Assembly (NCBI GenBank): GCA_011960625.1
Contig: BLMJ01000285.1
Span: 1 to 61,042, forward strand
DNA from: Lachnospiraceae bacterium
GTDB lineage: Bacteria; Bacillota; Clostridia; Lachnospirales; Lachnospiraceae
Length of the DNA: 61,042 nucleotides
Direction of reading: 5' to 3'
Below the pieces are notes generated by a model that worked only from the letters and a program-made list of their open reading frames with translations, was not told where the DNA came from and searched no databases. Of this stretch, positions 33,027-42,056 are shown in pieces. Numbering within the stretch: the first letter of the stretch is position 1; the number at the start of each line of letters is the position of its first letter. Both the position numbers and the translations under genes were made by a program.

Positions 33027-34088
33027 ATGCATATTTATAACAGTGAACAATGGATGAAAGATATATATGAAGTATCTTACAATTTATCTGAGTTAGAAGC
33101 TTTGGCAGGAAAATCAATAATGATTACAGGTGCAGCCGGCCTGATCTGTTCATCGGTTGTAGATATTCTGCTTCAATATAATGAGACGCATGAAGCGCCC
33201 ATTAAGATCTTTGCAGCAGGAAGAAGTATTGAAAAGATAAGGGAGCGTTTCGGGCCGAGCTGTCATAAGGAATATTTTAAGTTCATAAAGTATGATGCGT
33301 TAAAAAGTGATAATTTAGAAGTTCTTGCCGACTATGTGATCCATGGAGCGGGAAACGCTTTCCCCCGCATGATTGTGGAAGAGCCTGTCGAGACGATGAT
33401 CAGTAACTTTTGTGGAATGTTCCATCTTCTCAATGCTGCAAAGATACATAAAACGAATCGGATTTTATATTTATCCAGCAGTGAAGTCTATGGTGAAAGG
33501 AAGGAAAAACATCCGTATCAAGAAAAAGACTATGGATATATTGATATTTTGAATCCAAGAAATGCTTACTCTATGGGAAAACGGGCAACCGAAACCTTGT
33601 GTATCAGCTATGCGTACGAATTTGATACAGAGGCAGTTATTGTAAGGCCGGGTCATATTTACGGTCCTACTGCATCACTGAAAGATGATCGTGTATCCTC
33701 TTCTTTTGCATATGCCGCAGCATGTGGAAAAGATATTGTTTTGAAAAGTGACGGAGCTCAAGTTCGCAGTTACACGTATTGTTTAGATTGTGCAGCTGCA
33801 ATACTTAAGGTACTGGTGAAGGGAAAAAACCTACACGCTTATAATATTTCTAATCCGGATTCCATAATAAGTATCAAACAAATGGCAGAGATTCTTGCAA
33901 AGGCTTCGGGGGTTAGCCTTATCCAAGAAGAGGCAAATGAGACGGAGAAAAAAGGGTTTAATCCGATGAGCAATTCATCCTTAGACAGTACAAAGCTGAT
34001 GAATTTAGGATGGAAGAGCTGCTTTAACGCTGAAAAGGGATTAGCTCACACGGTCAAGATATTGAAAGAAATGAAAGAGAAAAATTAA
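33027..34088 (+). CDS. NAD-dependent epimerase/dehydratase (extended SDR)
   Basis: A 353-residue extended SDR with SIMITGAAGLICSSVVDILLQYN (GxxGxxG, with Ile-Cys in place of the usual Gly), VIHGAGNAFP, LYLSSSEVYGE and the catalytic YSMGK, then VRPGHIYGPTASL. The family oxidises, epimerises or dehydrates nucleotide sugars. It starts 3 nt after the cytidylyltransferase and so probably acts on the CDP-activated product or its precursor. It is one of the three genes of a likely CDP-alditol cassette. Confidence 0.83.
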   Translation: MHIYNSEQWMKDIYEVSYNLSELEALAGKSIMITGAAGLICSSVVDILLQYNETHEAPIKIFAAGRSIEKIRERFGPSCHKEYFKFIKYDALKSDNLEVLADYVIHGAGNAFPRMIVEEPVETMISNFCGMFHLLNAAKIHKTNRILYLSSSEVYGERKEKHPYQEKDYGYIDILNPRNAYSMGKRATETLCISYAYEFDTEAVIVRPGHIYGPTASLKDDRVSSSFAYAAACGKDIVLKSDGAQVRSYTYCLDCAAAILKVLVKGKNLHAYNISNPDSIISIKQMAEILAKASGVSLIQEEANETEKKGFNPMSNSSLDSTKLMNLGWKSCFNAEKGLAHTVKILKEMKEKN

Positions 34089-34102
34089 GGTGATAGTATT
34101 TG

Positions 34103-35170
34103 ATGAGTAAAGAAATAATCGTTGTAACAATTGCACTCGGTAACGACGGGGCTGAACGGGTACTGACAGAGTTATCAAACGAATGGATTAGGCAGGGATT
34201 AAAAGTCACAGCCATACAGATGATGGCGAATGTATATGGATCTTCCTTTTCCTTATCAGAAAAAGTACAAGTGATTAATCTTAAGACTAAAAAGAAGACG
34301 AAAATTGGAAAATATATGGATAGATTTATACAGATTTGTAAGATCTTGAACAGTAAAAAGAATGGTACGGTTTTAGCGTTTTTACCTGGACCGCAGGTTA
34401 TTTTGGCAATGTGTTCTCCTTTTGTAAAGAACAGAATTATTTTTTCGGAGAGAAATAATCCATATGATTCCCCAGATACAAAATTTCATCGCTTTTTACG
34501 CGATGCTGCTTTTTTGTGTGCAGATAGCTGTGTTTTTCAAACAAAAGAAGCACGCGACTACTTTTTTAAAAGAATACGGCAAAGAGGAAGGATTATTCCC
34601 AATCCCATAAATCCATCCTTACCGCATCCTTATCAAGGTGAGCGAAGGAAAGCGATAGTTGCTGTGTGCAGATTAAGACCACAAAAAAATCTGTCAATGC
34701 TGATTGATGCTTTTTACAGGTTAAACAAATATCACAAGGACTATATTTTAGAAATATATGGACAAGGCGATGAAGAAGAAAAACTGATTGCCCAAATTGA
34801 ACGCTTAAAACTTGAAAATTCTGTTTTCTTGAAAGGCTTTTGCAGTAATGTGCATGAGAAGATGGTCGATTGCGCAATGTATGTATCGTCATCCAATTAT
34901 GAAGGAATTTCAAATTCTATGTTAGAGGCTCTTGCAATGGGAATACCAACGGTTGTTACGGACTGTCCCATAGGCGGCGCAAAACTGATGATTCAAAATA
35001 ATGTAAATGGAATCTTAGTACCAGTGGGGGATTCTGCGAAGCTGTGTGATGCTATGCGTAAAGTTTTGGAGAATCCTGATTTTTCATTAAAATTGTCTAT
35101 GAATGCAAGAAAAGTTGTAGAAAAATATCCAATCGATAAAATTGCAAAGCGTTGGATGGAGATTTTTTAA
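34103..35170 (+). CDS. GT4 glycosyltransferase
   Basis: A 355-residue GT-B protein with the family 4 C-terminal features: VAVCRLRPQKNLSMLIDAFYRL, LEIYGQGDEEEKLIAQIERL, VFLKGFCSNVHEKM, SSNYEGISNSMLEALAMGIPTVVTDCPIGG (the Glu of EGISNS) and NGILVPVGD. It adds one sugar of the repeat unit, probably with retention of configuration. ATG 34103 is preferred, with TTG 34100 as an alternative. Confidence 0.9.
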   Translation: MSKEIIVVTIALGNDGAERVLTELSNEWIRQGLKVTAIQMMANVYGSSFSLSEKVQVINLKTKKKTKIGKYMDRFIQICKILNSKKNGTVLAFLPGPQVILAMCSPFVKNRIIFSERNNPYDSPDTKFHRFLRDAAFLCADSCVFQTKEARDYFFKRIRQRGRIIPNPINPSLPHPYQGERRKAIVAVCRLRPQKNLSMLIDAFYRLNKYHKDYILEIYGQGDEEEKLIAQIERLKLENSVFLKGFCSNVHEKMVDCAMYVSSSNYEGISNSMLEALAMGIPTVVTDCPIGGAKLMIQNNVNGILVPVGDSAKLCDAMRKVLENPDFSLKLSMNARKVVEKYPIDKIAKRWMEIF

Positions 35171-35186
35171 AAGAGATGTGGAAATT

Positions 35187-36275
35187 ATGATAATAAAAAT
35201 AAAAAGGAAAAAAATATATTGTTTATTGGTTATTGCAGCAGCAATGATAGCTTCTCTCTTTTTTTATGTAAATCCAACAGATAATATGGATTTTGTTAGG
35301 TATCAAAGAATAATGTATTTGATCAAACACAGTAACTTTAATTTGTTGAGTTATCTGACTTCAAATTTTGCGGAATCGCACTACGCTTCCTCAACTTATA
35401 TGTTCGATATCCTAATATTTATGATATCGAAATTATTTGATAATACATATATTCTGGCAAGAGTCTGTATTTTAATTGATTATAGTATTGTAGCGTATAT
35501 TATATATGATTGGAAAAAAGAAGAGAAATATAGTCGTATTGAAATTTTTTATATTATTTTCCTTTGTCCTTCATTGCTGCCCTTTATACATGCCGTGTCT
35601 GGTCTTCGCACATCTATAGCCGCATGTATTATGGGCTTAGTAGTATATAATTTTTTGTATAAAGAGAGGGGATGGGGAAGATTTTGTGTCGGGGCGTTGG
35701 TATCAATCATGTTCCATCCAGTCATGCTGTTTGCGATTTCTATAGCTTTATTAGTTAAGTTTATTCCCAATCTATATGTTTTCATCGGAATATTCTGCGC
35801 CACTTTTTTTGTGTCAAATATAGTAATTATATTTCAAAACTCAGGTAATGCATTTTTACAATTATTAGCGCGTAAATTTTTCACTTACACGGCGGAAACC
35901 CAATTTCGTTCCTATCGATTTTGTTTTTATGGTGTAATCATTTTTTGTATTTTATTTATAGTATATTATTTTACATTCATAAGAGATAGTGACAGAGGGA
36001 ATGAGAATCATCCGAGAAGAAAAATGTATAGTTTTTTGATTTGTTATATGGGATTGATATTATGTAATACGAGAAGTTATGAAATGGTTATGAGACCGTC
36101 CCATTTATTAGGCGTATTTGCACCTGTTCTGGCGACGTTGCTATTTGAAAATAGGGTCAAAAACCGTGGGTTAAGAATAGTGTCCATGGGTATTCGATGC
36201 ACAGTTATGTTGATATGCTATGTAGTATTATTTATGTATGTATATCATTATCATGAGTTTTTTTGGAGGTGGTAA
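35187..36275 (+). CDS. EpsG-family glycan polymerase (Wzy-like)
   Basis: A 362-residue membrane protein with about ten hydrophobic segments and the EpsG-like opening NPTDNMDFVRYQRIMYLI. Loops hold FIHAVSGLRTSIAACIM and FHPVMLF, and a late CNTRSYEMVMRPSHLLGVF. Such proteins join lipid-linked repeat units outside the membrane. The start was placed at ATG 35187 because the earlier frame lies within the previous gene. It serves glycan locus 1; locus 2 has its own polymerase. Confidence 0.8.
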   Translation: MIIKIKRKKIYCLLVIAAAMIASLFFYVNPTDNMDFVRYQRIMYLIKHSNFNLLSYLTSNFAESHYASSTYMFDILIFMISKLFDNTYILARVCILIDYSIVAYIIYDWKKEEKYSRIEIFYIIFLCPSLLPFIHAVSGLRTSIAACIMGLVVYNFLYKERGWGRFCVGALVSIMFHPVMLFAISIALLVKFIPNLYVFIGIFCATFFVSNIVIIFQNSGNAFLQLLARKFFTYTAETQFRSYRFCFYGVIIFCILFIVYYFTFIRDSDRGNENHPRRKMYSFLICYMGLILCNTRSYEMVMRPSHLLGVFAPVLATLLFENRVKNRGLRIVSMGIRCTVMLICYVVLFMYVYHYHEFFWRW

Positions 36276-36278
36276 GTA

Positions 36279-37226
36279 GTGAAAGGGTCTCATTTACTTA
36301 AATATATCACTGATAAGAAATATCGGTTTAAAGTCAATATTGCCTGCGGCGTATATAACCGTCTTTCTGACGAGGAATTTTTACAGAGAAGATATAAAAT
36401 GATATTTAATAAAGAATTAAATTTAAAAGCTCCGGAAACGTTTAATGAAAAATTACAATGGTTAAAGCTTTATGATAGGAAATCTATATATACAGAGATG
36501 GTTGATAAATACTATGCAAAGAAATACGTTACTTCTATTGCCGGCGAAGAGTATATTATTCCGACCTTGGGAATCTGGGATTCTTTCGATGAAATTGATT
36601 TTAAAAACCTTCCCAATCAGTTTGTGCTGAAATGTACTCATGATAGTGGAGGTATCGTTATATGCAAAGATAAAAAATCCTTAGATATTCGGAAAACAAA
36701 GAAAAAGATAAATCAATCATTAAAGAGGAATTACTATTATCTGGGAAGGGAATGGCCTTATAAAAATGTAAAACCAAGAATCATTGCAGAAAAATATTTG
36801 GAAGATACAAGTGAAAATTTGGAAGGAAACTATAAGAAGCAGGAAGTATTATTGAAAGATTATAAATTGCAATGTTTCAATGGCAGCTTTGATCATATAT
36901 TTGTAGCTGAGGGAAGATTCAGTAGACGAGGAACCAGGTATTATTATTTTGATAGAGATTGGAATTATTTGTCATATTGTCCCTATGAGGATGTTTTAGT
37001 GGAAGATTTGCAGAACTTAAAACCGAAATGTTACGATGAAATGATCCATCTTGCAGAAACTTTATCGAGAGGTCTGCCTGAGCTTAGGGTAGATTTATAT
37101 GAAGTATCCGGGAAAGTTTATTTTGGTGAAATGACTTTTTATTCTCAGTCTGGTTTTGATACGGATATTACAGAAGAGGCAGATTTGATTTTAGGGAAAA
37201 AGCTAATACTGCCTGGATTCGAATAG
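36279..37226 (+). CDS. TupA-like ATP-grasp protein
   Basis: A 315-residue ATP-grasp protein of the kind found in polysaccharide clusters: FNEKLQWLKLYDR, TEMVDKYYAKKYVTSIAGEEYIIPTLGIWDSFDEIDF, NQFVLKCTHDSGGIVICKDK and ELRVDLYEVSGKVYFGEMTFYSQSGF. It begins at GTG 36279 with GGAGGT 8 nt upstream. Related proteins are thought to attach amino acids or other carboxylates to glycans; TupA itself belongs to teichuronopeptide synthesis. The substrate here is unknown. Confidence 0.82.
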   Translation: MKGSHLLKYITDKKYRFKVNIACGVYNRLSDEEFLQRRYKMIFNKELNLKAPETFNEKLQWLKLYDRKSIYTEMVDKYYAKKYVTSIAGEEYIIPTLGIWDSFDEIDFKNLPNQFVLKCTHDSGGIVICKDKKSLDIRKTKKKINQSLKRNYYYLGREWPYKNVKPRIIAEKYLEDTSENLEGNYKKQEVLLKDYKLQCFNGSFDHIFVAEGRFSRRGTRYYYFDRDWNYLSYCPYEDVLVEDLQNLKPKCYDEMIHLAETLSRGLPELRVDLYEVSGKVYFGEMTFYSQSGFDTDITEEADLILGKKLILPGFE

Positions 37227-37248
37227 AAAGTTGTTTAAGGTATTTTAC

Positions 37249-38781
37249 ATGAAAAAAGAGGTAAGTGCAAAACAAAAAATAGTATACAATTCTATGTCAA
37301 ATGGTTTATATCAGATTATATCATTAATATGCGGACTGATTTTACCAAGATTTATTCTTTTGGCATATGGTTCTGCTTATAATGGATTGGTTGCATCAAT
37401 TTCACAGTTTTTAGGAATCACTGAAATTTTAACAATGGGGCTGGGCGGTGCGGCAAGAGCCGAACTGTATGATTCATTAGCGTATCAGGATAATAATAGA
37501 ACCAGCGGTATCGTCAAAGCAGTCAGTCTGTATATGAGAAAAACAGCATTGATTTTTTTTGTTTATATGGCTGTTTTGATGTTTATTTATCCGCTATTTG
37601 TCCAAAGCGCTTTTTCCTTCTGGGAAATTTCATCACTTTTTCTTATTATTGGGCTAGGTAATATTATTAATTATGTGTGTGGATATTCATATTCTGTACT
37701 TTTGGATGCAGATAATAGAGCCTATTATTACACCAATGTGAAAATCCTGCTTATGATTACAAATACGATAGTATCAATTTTGTTAATAGGCTTTGGGTAT
37801 TCTATTCAGTTGGTTAAATTGGTTAATATTATTACTTATGCGTTAGGTCCACTCTATCTTTTCTTTTTAGTCCCAAGACACTATAAACTAAAAAAATCCA
37901 TTCCAAAAGAGACGTCTTTAAGGAGAAAGCAGAAAGATGCGGCAGCAAACTCGATTGCATTAATTATTCACGAAAATACGGATGCAGTTCTTCTGACTAT
38001 TTTAACTTCTGCTGAAATGGTTTCCGTATACTCGGTATATAATCTTGTCATTAAAGGATTAAAGGGAGTTCTCAGCGTTTTCACGGGGAGCATGGAGCCA
38101 TACTTTGGAAATCTGTGGGCAAAACATGAAGTAAAAAGTATGGAAATCACACTAAGACATTATGAATATTTTATCGGAACTTTTGTATCGGTGATGTTAT
38201 CCGCCGCCATGGTAATGATTTTGCCATTTGTTGAACTTTATACACAAGGAGTGAAGGACATTACATATGTGCTGCCTGTCTATGCTCTATTCGTTGTGAT
38301 GGCAGAGGTGACTCGCTGTATTCGTATTCCATATTTGACGGTTGTGCAGGCAGCGGGTAAATACAAGGAAACAAAAAACGGTGCATACATGGAAGCAGGA
38401 ATCAATATTGTATTATCTTTTTTCCTTACTTTAAAATTGGGTATGGTAGGTGTAGCTATCGGGACCTTAGCAGCAAATTTATTTCGGACCTTCCAATATG
38501 CAGATTATATTTCCAGATTCTTAATAAAAAGAAGGATTCGGCGCACAGTTTATCTCTTGGGGTGGGTTTTGTTTAACTTGATGATAAATACGCTGCTTTA
38601 CAATCAGCTTATCAGATATTTGGGGTTAGAAATATCTTCGTGGGGGAGGTGGATTGTCGGAGGAATTTTGATTGTAGGAATATCAACCGCAGAGGTGTTT
38701 CTAAGCTCCTTTGTATTTTACAGACAAGATATAAGGTGGATATTCAGATATATAGGAAAGGTATTTGGCAGAAAGCCGTAA
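37249..38781 (+). CDS. polysaccharide flippase (Wzx/MurJ superfamily)
   Basis: A 510-residue membrane protein with 12-14 hydrophobic helices, starting KQKIVYNSMSNGLYQIISLICGLILPRFILLAYGSAYNGL. It should flip lipid-linked repeat units to the outer face of the membrane. The ATG at 37249 has AAGG 8 nt upstream; a TTG at 37231 has none. It completes the Wzx/Wzy-type set of locus 1 with the polymerase upstream. Confidence 0.88.
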   Translation: MKKEVSAKQKIVYNSMSNGLYQIISLICGLILPRFILLAYGSAYNGLVASISQFLGITEILTMGLGGAARAELYDSLAYQDNNRTSGIVKAVSLYMRKTALIFFVYMAVLMFIYPLFVQSAFSFWEISSLFLIIGLGNIINYVCGYSYSVLLDADNRAYYYTNVKILLMITNTIVSILLIGFGYSIQLVKLVNIITYALGPLYLFFLVPRHYKLKKSIPKETSLRRKQKDAAANSIALIIHENTDAVLLTILTSAEMVSVYSVYNLVIKGLKGVLSVFTGSMEPYFGNLWAKHEVKSMEITLRHYEYFIGTFVSVMLSAAMVMILPFVELYTQGVKDITYVLPVYALFVVMAEVTRCIRIPYLTVVQAAGKYKETKNGAYMEAGINIVLSFFLTLKLGMVGVAIGTLAANLFRTFQYADYISRFLIKRRIRRTVYLLGWVLFNLMINTLLYNQLIRYLGLEISSWGRWIVGGILIVGISTAEVFLSSFVFYRQDIRWIFRYIGKVFGRKP

Positions 38782-38829
38782 GAAATCGAAATAGGTATAT
38801 CGTTTCATTAATATGGAGAAAAGTTTGAT

Positions 38830-39921
38830 ATGATAAAATTAGTAATCAAAAAGAAAATTAATATTTTACTGCAAAAGTATCGTATAGCCAGAAAACGTCA
38901 TATTGAAATCAGAAAGTTTAAGGATCCAAAACGTATTAAAATTTACAGCCAGATTGAGTTGACTGAAAAGCAAAAAAAGCAGATTGACGATTTTTATTTG
39001 AGCAATTATGGTAAGAAAATCCCTTATACGTGGCATAGATATTTTACGGCTTTTACAGGAAGCTTTGATCCTCAATACTTTCCTGAGCTTTTATTCATAC
39101 CGGAGTTTGAACGCTATATGAATCCTAACCAGAGCTATGTGAATGTTTTTGCCGACAAGAATGTATTGGCAGCAATTGCGGCAGGAGTAGGGGTACGTAT
39201 GCCGAAGTCAGTGGTTTCGTCCGTAAATAATATACTTTTAGATAAGGAATATCGATTAATCGATTGGAATAGTTTGGAGACCCTATTGGGTGAGGGCGAG
39301 TATTTTGCAAAACCAACGGTTGATAGTGACAGCGGGAGAGGGTGTCGGCTGCTTGATTGTAAGAACAATAATATGCTTCATGCGTTGAAAAAAATGGGGT
39401 GTGATTTTGTTGTACAGGAAAAGATTGTCTGCAGTGAGAGCATCAGCAGGCTTCATCCGGCTAGTGTGAATACGCTGCGTATCATGACGTACGTGTGGAA
39501 GGAAAAGATTGCCGTAGCTCCGGTTATAATGAGAATTGGCCGCAACGGGTCTTTTTTAGATAATGCGCATGCAGGCGGAATGTTTATTGCCGTCAACAAT
39601 GATGGGAGCCTACATAAATATGCTTTTACAGAATTTAGGGAAAGATTTTACGAACATCCAGATACCAAGATTATTTTTGAAGGATATGTGATAAAAAATT
39701 TGGAAAAAGTTATAAAAGAGGCTATAAGGATGCATAGTGCCTTATCCCAGTTGGGAGTGATAAATTGGGATTTTACGATAGATAAGAATGAAGAACCGAT
39801 TCTTATTGAGGCCAATACGTCTGGAGGCAGTATATGGTTGTTCCAGATAGCTTGGGGGAGAGGGGTATTTGGGGAAAATACTGCTGAAATACTTCAATGG
39901 ATGCGGGGGAATCGTGTATAA
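38830..39921 (+). CDS. sugar-transfer associated ATP-grasp protein
   Basis: A 363-residue protein that begins with a basic, helical stretch and continues with VDSDSGRGCRLLDCKN, FVVQEKIVCSESISRLHPASVNTLRIMTYVWKEKIAVAPVIMRIGRNGSFLDNAHAGGMFIAV and VINWDFTIDKNEEPILIEANTSGGSIW. This is the pattern of the ATP-grasp group linked to polysaccharide sugar transfer. It is the last gene of the AT-rich block; a new promoter follows. It is the third ATP-grasp protein of the locus. Confidence 0.85.
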   Translation: MIKLVIKKKINILLQKYRIARKRHIEIRKFKDPKRIKIYSQIELTEKQKKQIDDFYLSNYGKKIPYTWHRYFTAFTGSFDPQYFPELLFIPEFERYMNPNQSYVNVFADKNVLAAIAAGVGVRMPKSVVSSVNNILLDKEYRLIDWNSLETLLGEGEYFAKPTVDSDSGRGCRLLDCKNNNMLHALKKMGCDFVVQEKIVCSESISRLHPASVNTLRIMTYVWKEKIAVAPVIMRIGRNGSFLDNAHAGGMFIAVNNDGSLHKYAFTEFRERFYEHPDTKIIFEGYVIKNLEKVIKEAIRMHSALSQLGVINWDFTIDKNEEPILIEANTSGGSIWLFQIAWGRGVFGENTAEILQWMRGNRV

Positions 39922-39925
39922 ATCC

Positions 39926-39954
39926 TTTACACCTTGGTCTGATATTGGTATAAT
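39926..39954 (+). promoter_or_regulatory. promoter of the GerMN lipoprotein gene
   Basis: TTTACA (39926-39931) and TATAAT (39949-39954) with a 17-bp spacer. It begins a new unit just after glycan locus 1. Confidence 0.75.
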
Positions 39955-39997
39955 AAAAACATCCAGCAATTGGTGTTTTTAGAGAGGAGATTTATTT

Positions 39998-40606
39998 ATG
40001 AAGAAACAAATGTTAATCTTGATTCTAGCTATGATGTTCTGTTTGACAGCCTGTGATCAAGCGTCGGATACTCCAACAGAAGAGCCGACAAAGCAAGAAA
40101 TACAGGAAGAGCAGGAAGAACCAATCCAGAAGGACAAAAAGGATGAAAAGCAGCCAGAGGATGAAAATGTGGATTCCGATGCTCTGGACGAAGAAGAGAA
40201 TAATGGAGAAAATACGGTGCCTGGTCCAGAATTGACGAAGATTACCGTATACTATGGCAATGATGACGCAACAGCATTTAATACCCAGGAAGTGGAGATT
40301 AGTTCTCTGACACCAGAGGAACTGTTGGCTGCGTTAGTCAGCAAAGAGGCCATTTCAGAGGATGTTAAAGTCCTTTCTATCAACAAATCTACGATAGATG
40401 GCAAGGATACGGTGATTTTAGATTTAAACAGCGCTTTTTCTGCGTATGTGGGAAATATGGGAACAACCGGAGAGTATTATGCTATAGGAAGTCTGTGCAA
40501 TACGTTCCTGGACGCGTATTATGCCGATCAGATTAAGATTACAGTAGAAGGGGCGACGTTGGAGACGGGGCATACGGATTATCCGGGATACCTAACGAAG
40601 TTTTGA
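39998..40606 (+). CDS. GerMN-domain lipoprotein
   Basis: A 202-residue lipoprotein: signal peptide MKKQMLILILAMMFCLTAC with lipobox LTAC, then about 60 acidic, Glu/Asp/Lys-rich residues, then a GerMN-like domain (KITVYYGNDDATAF, VEISSLTPEELLAALVSK, VILDLNSAFSAYV, AIGSLCNTFLDAYYADQIKITVEG). GerMN domains occur in GerM, a spore-cortex and germination protein, and in other surface lipoproteins. It should sit on the outer face of the membrane. It has its own promoter and a good GAGGAG site. Confidence 0.85.
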   Translation: MKKQMLILILAMMFCLTACDQASDTPTEEPTKQEIQEEQEEPIQKDKKDEKQPEDENVDSDALDEEENNGENTVPGPELTKITVYYGNDDATAFNTQEVEISSLTPEELLAALVSKEAISEDVKVLSINKSTIDGKDTVILDLNSAFSAYVGNMGTTGEYYAIGSLCNTFLDAYYADQIKITVEGATLETGHTDYPGYLTKF

Positions 40607-40634
40607 CAAGCCATCCATATTGCAGGAGTTTTGA

Positions 40635-41819
40635 ATGAAAAAGGCAGGATACTACTCTTCAGGCGTATTTTCACGTATGGCTAACGTAACCTTACGGACG
40701 ATTCGTTATTATGATAAGCAGGATATATTAAAACCCTCCTTCGTGAGCGAAGGAGGGGCCCGTTTTTATACGGATAAGGATTTTGCAAGGCTTCAGCAGA
40801 TCTTGCTGCTGAAATTTCTTGGTTTTTCTCTCGAGGATATTAGGGAGATGCTCATCGACGATACGGACTATCATTTTATGCTGAACTCCCTGAATATCCA
40901 GCTTAAGCTGGTTCAGGACAGGATTGAGCAGATGCAGCTTGTAGAAAAGGCGATTCAGGATACTTCAAAGGCCATTCGCAAAGAGCATACCATTGACTGG
41001 AATCAGATGTTGAAGCTGATTCATTTGACAGGGATGGAGAAGAGTTTGAAGAATCAGTACCAGAACGCTTCCAATATTTCGGCGCGTATCCATCTGCATC
41101 ATTTGTATTCACAGAATCAGCAGGGGTGGTTTCCCTGGATATATGAGCAATTGAAGCTTTGTCCAGGGATGAGGATTCTGGAGATTGGATGCGGAGACGG
41201 GACGTTGTGGCTGGAAAATATAGACAAGATTCCCAAGAAGACAGAGATTACGCTCTCGGACGTCTCGGAGGGGATGTTAAGGGATGCGCGGCGGGCGATT
41301 GGCGCGGCGGATGACAGATTCTTTTATCAAGTATTTGACTGTCAGGATATGCCCTGTGAGGACGATAGCTTTGATGTGATCGTTGCAAATCATGTTCTAT
41401 TTTACTGTGAGGATATACCGAAAGCGTGCAAAGAGGTATTGCGGGTGCTAAAACCTGGGGGAAGGTTTTTATGCAGTGCCTACGGCAGGAGCCATATGAA
41501 AGAGGTCAGTGAGCTTGTGCAGGGGTTCGATGAGAGGATTGTACTTTCTGCAGATAAGTTATACGATAGGTTTGGGATGGAGAATGGCAGGGAGATTTTA
41601 TCACAGTTTTTTTCTGTATGTGAGTGGATGAGGTACGAGGATTGTCTGGTGGTGCCCAAACCGGAACCATTAATTTCCTATGTGCTTTCTTGCCACGGCA
41701 ATCAGGGACAGTATATTACAGAGCGTTATAAGGAATTTCGGACTTATGTAAAGCGCAAGACAGATCGGGGGTTTCATATTACGAAGGAAGCCGGTCTGTT
41801 CATCTGTAAGATTGTGTAA
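40635..41819 (+). CDS. MerR-type regulator fused to a methyltransferase
   Basis: A 394-residue fusion. Residues 1-75 are a MerR helix-turn-helix (FSRMANVTLRTIRYYDKQDILKPSF, FARLQQILLLKFLGFSLEDIREML), followed by a dimerising helix of about 40 residues. Residues about 140-265 are a class I SAM-dependent methyltransferase (MRILEIGCGDGTLW, DCQDMPCEDDSFDVIVANHVLFYCEDIPKACKEVLRVLKPGGRFLC). A sensor that binds SAM or a methyl acceptor, or an enzyme that regulates its own gene, are both possible. It starts 28 nt after the lipoprotein gene and is followed by a dyad at 41892 that may be its operator. Confidence 0.88.
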   Translation: MKKAGYYSSGVFSRMANVTLRTIRYYDKQDILKPSFVSEGGARFYTDKDFARLQQILLLKFLGFSLEDIREMLIDDTDYHFMLNSLNIQLKLVQDRIEQMQLVEKAIQDTSKAIRKEHTIDWNQMLKLIHLTGMEKSLKNQYQNASNISARIHLHHLYSQNQQGWFPWIYEQLKLCPGMRILEIGCGDGTLWLENIDKIPKKTEITLSDVSEGMLRDARRAIGAADDRFFYQVFDCQDMPCEDDSFDVIVANHVLFYCEDIPKACKEVLRVLKPGGRFLCSAYGRSHMKEVSELVQGFDERIVLSADKLYDRFGMENGREILSQFFSVCEWMRYEDCLVVPKPEPLISYVLSCHGNQGQYITERYKEFRTYVKRKTDRGFHITKEAGLFICKIV

Positions 41820-41887
41820 TGCCTCAAAGATAATGGTCAATATATGAAACATATCTGTAAAATATTGTAACAAAATAAAAAAAATGC

Positions 41888-41917
41888 TTGTAGGTGACCT
41901 TGGGTCACCTTTTATAA
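41888..41917 (+). promoter_or_regulatory. dyad between possible -35 and -10: MerR-type operator or weak terminator
   Basis: AGGTGACC (41892-41899), TTG, GGTCACCT (41903-41910) is a perfect 19-bp dyad. TATAAT lies at 41912-41917 and TTGTAG at 41888-41893, 18 bp apart. MerR-family activators bind dyads placed between -35 and -10 of promoters with long spacers. Only four T's follow the dyad, so it would also be a poor terminator. The rml operon lies 140 nt downstream. Confidence 0.5.
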
Positions 41918-42056
41918 TGCCTTTATACGATAAAAAATCTTTTGCTGATTAGGCAGAATGTGTTTTGGCAGAATGAAAAACGCGAATTTTATAAACACTA
42001 TTAATTTAGGAAGTGAATGATTTTATTAGTATCATATAGAAAAAGGAGGTTTCATT

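Noticed and set aside
41892-41914. Calling the 19-bp dyad a plain terminator
   Set aside because: Only four T's follow, and it lies neatly between -35- and -10-like hexamers. It is listed as ambiguous instead.
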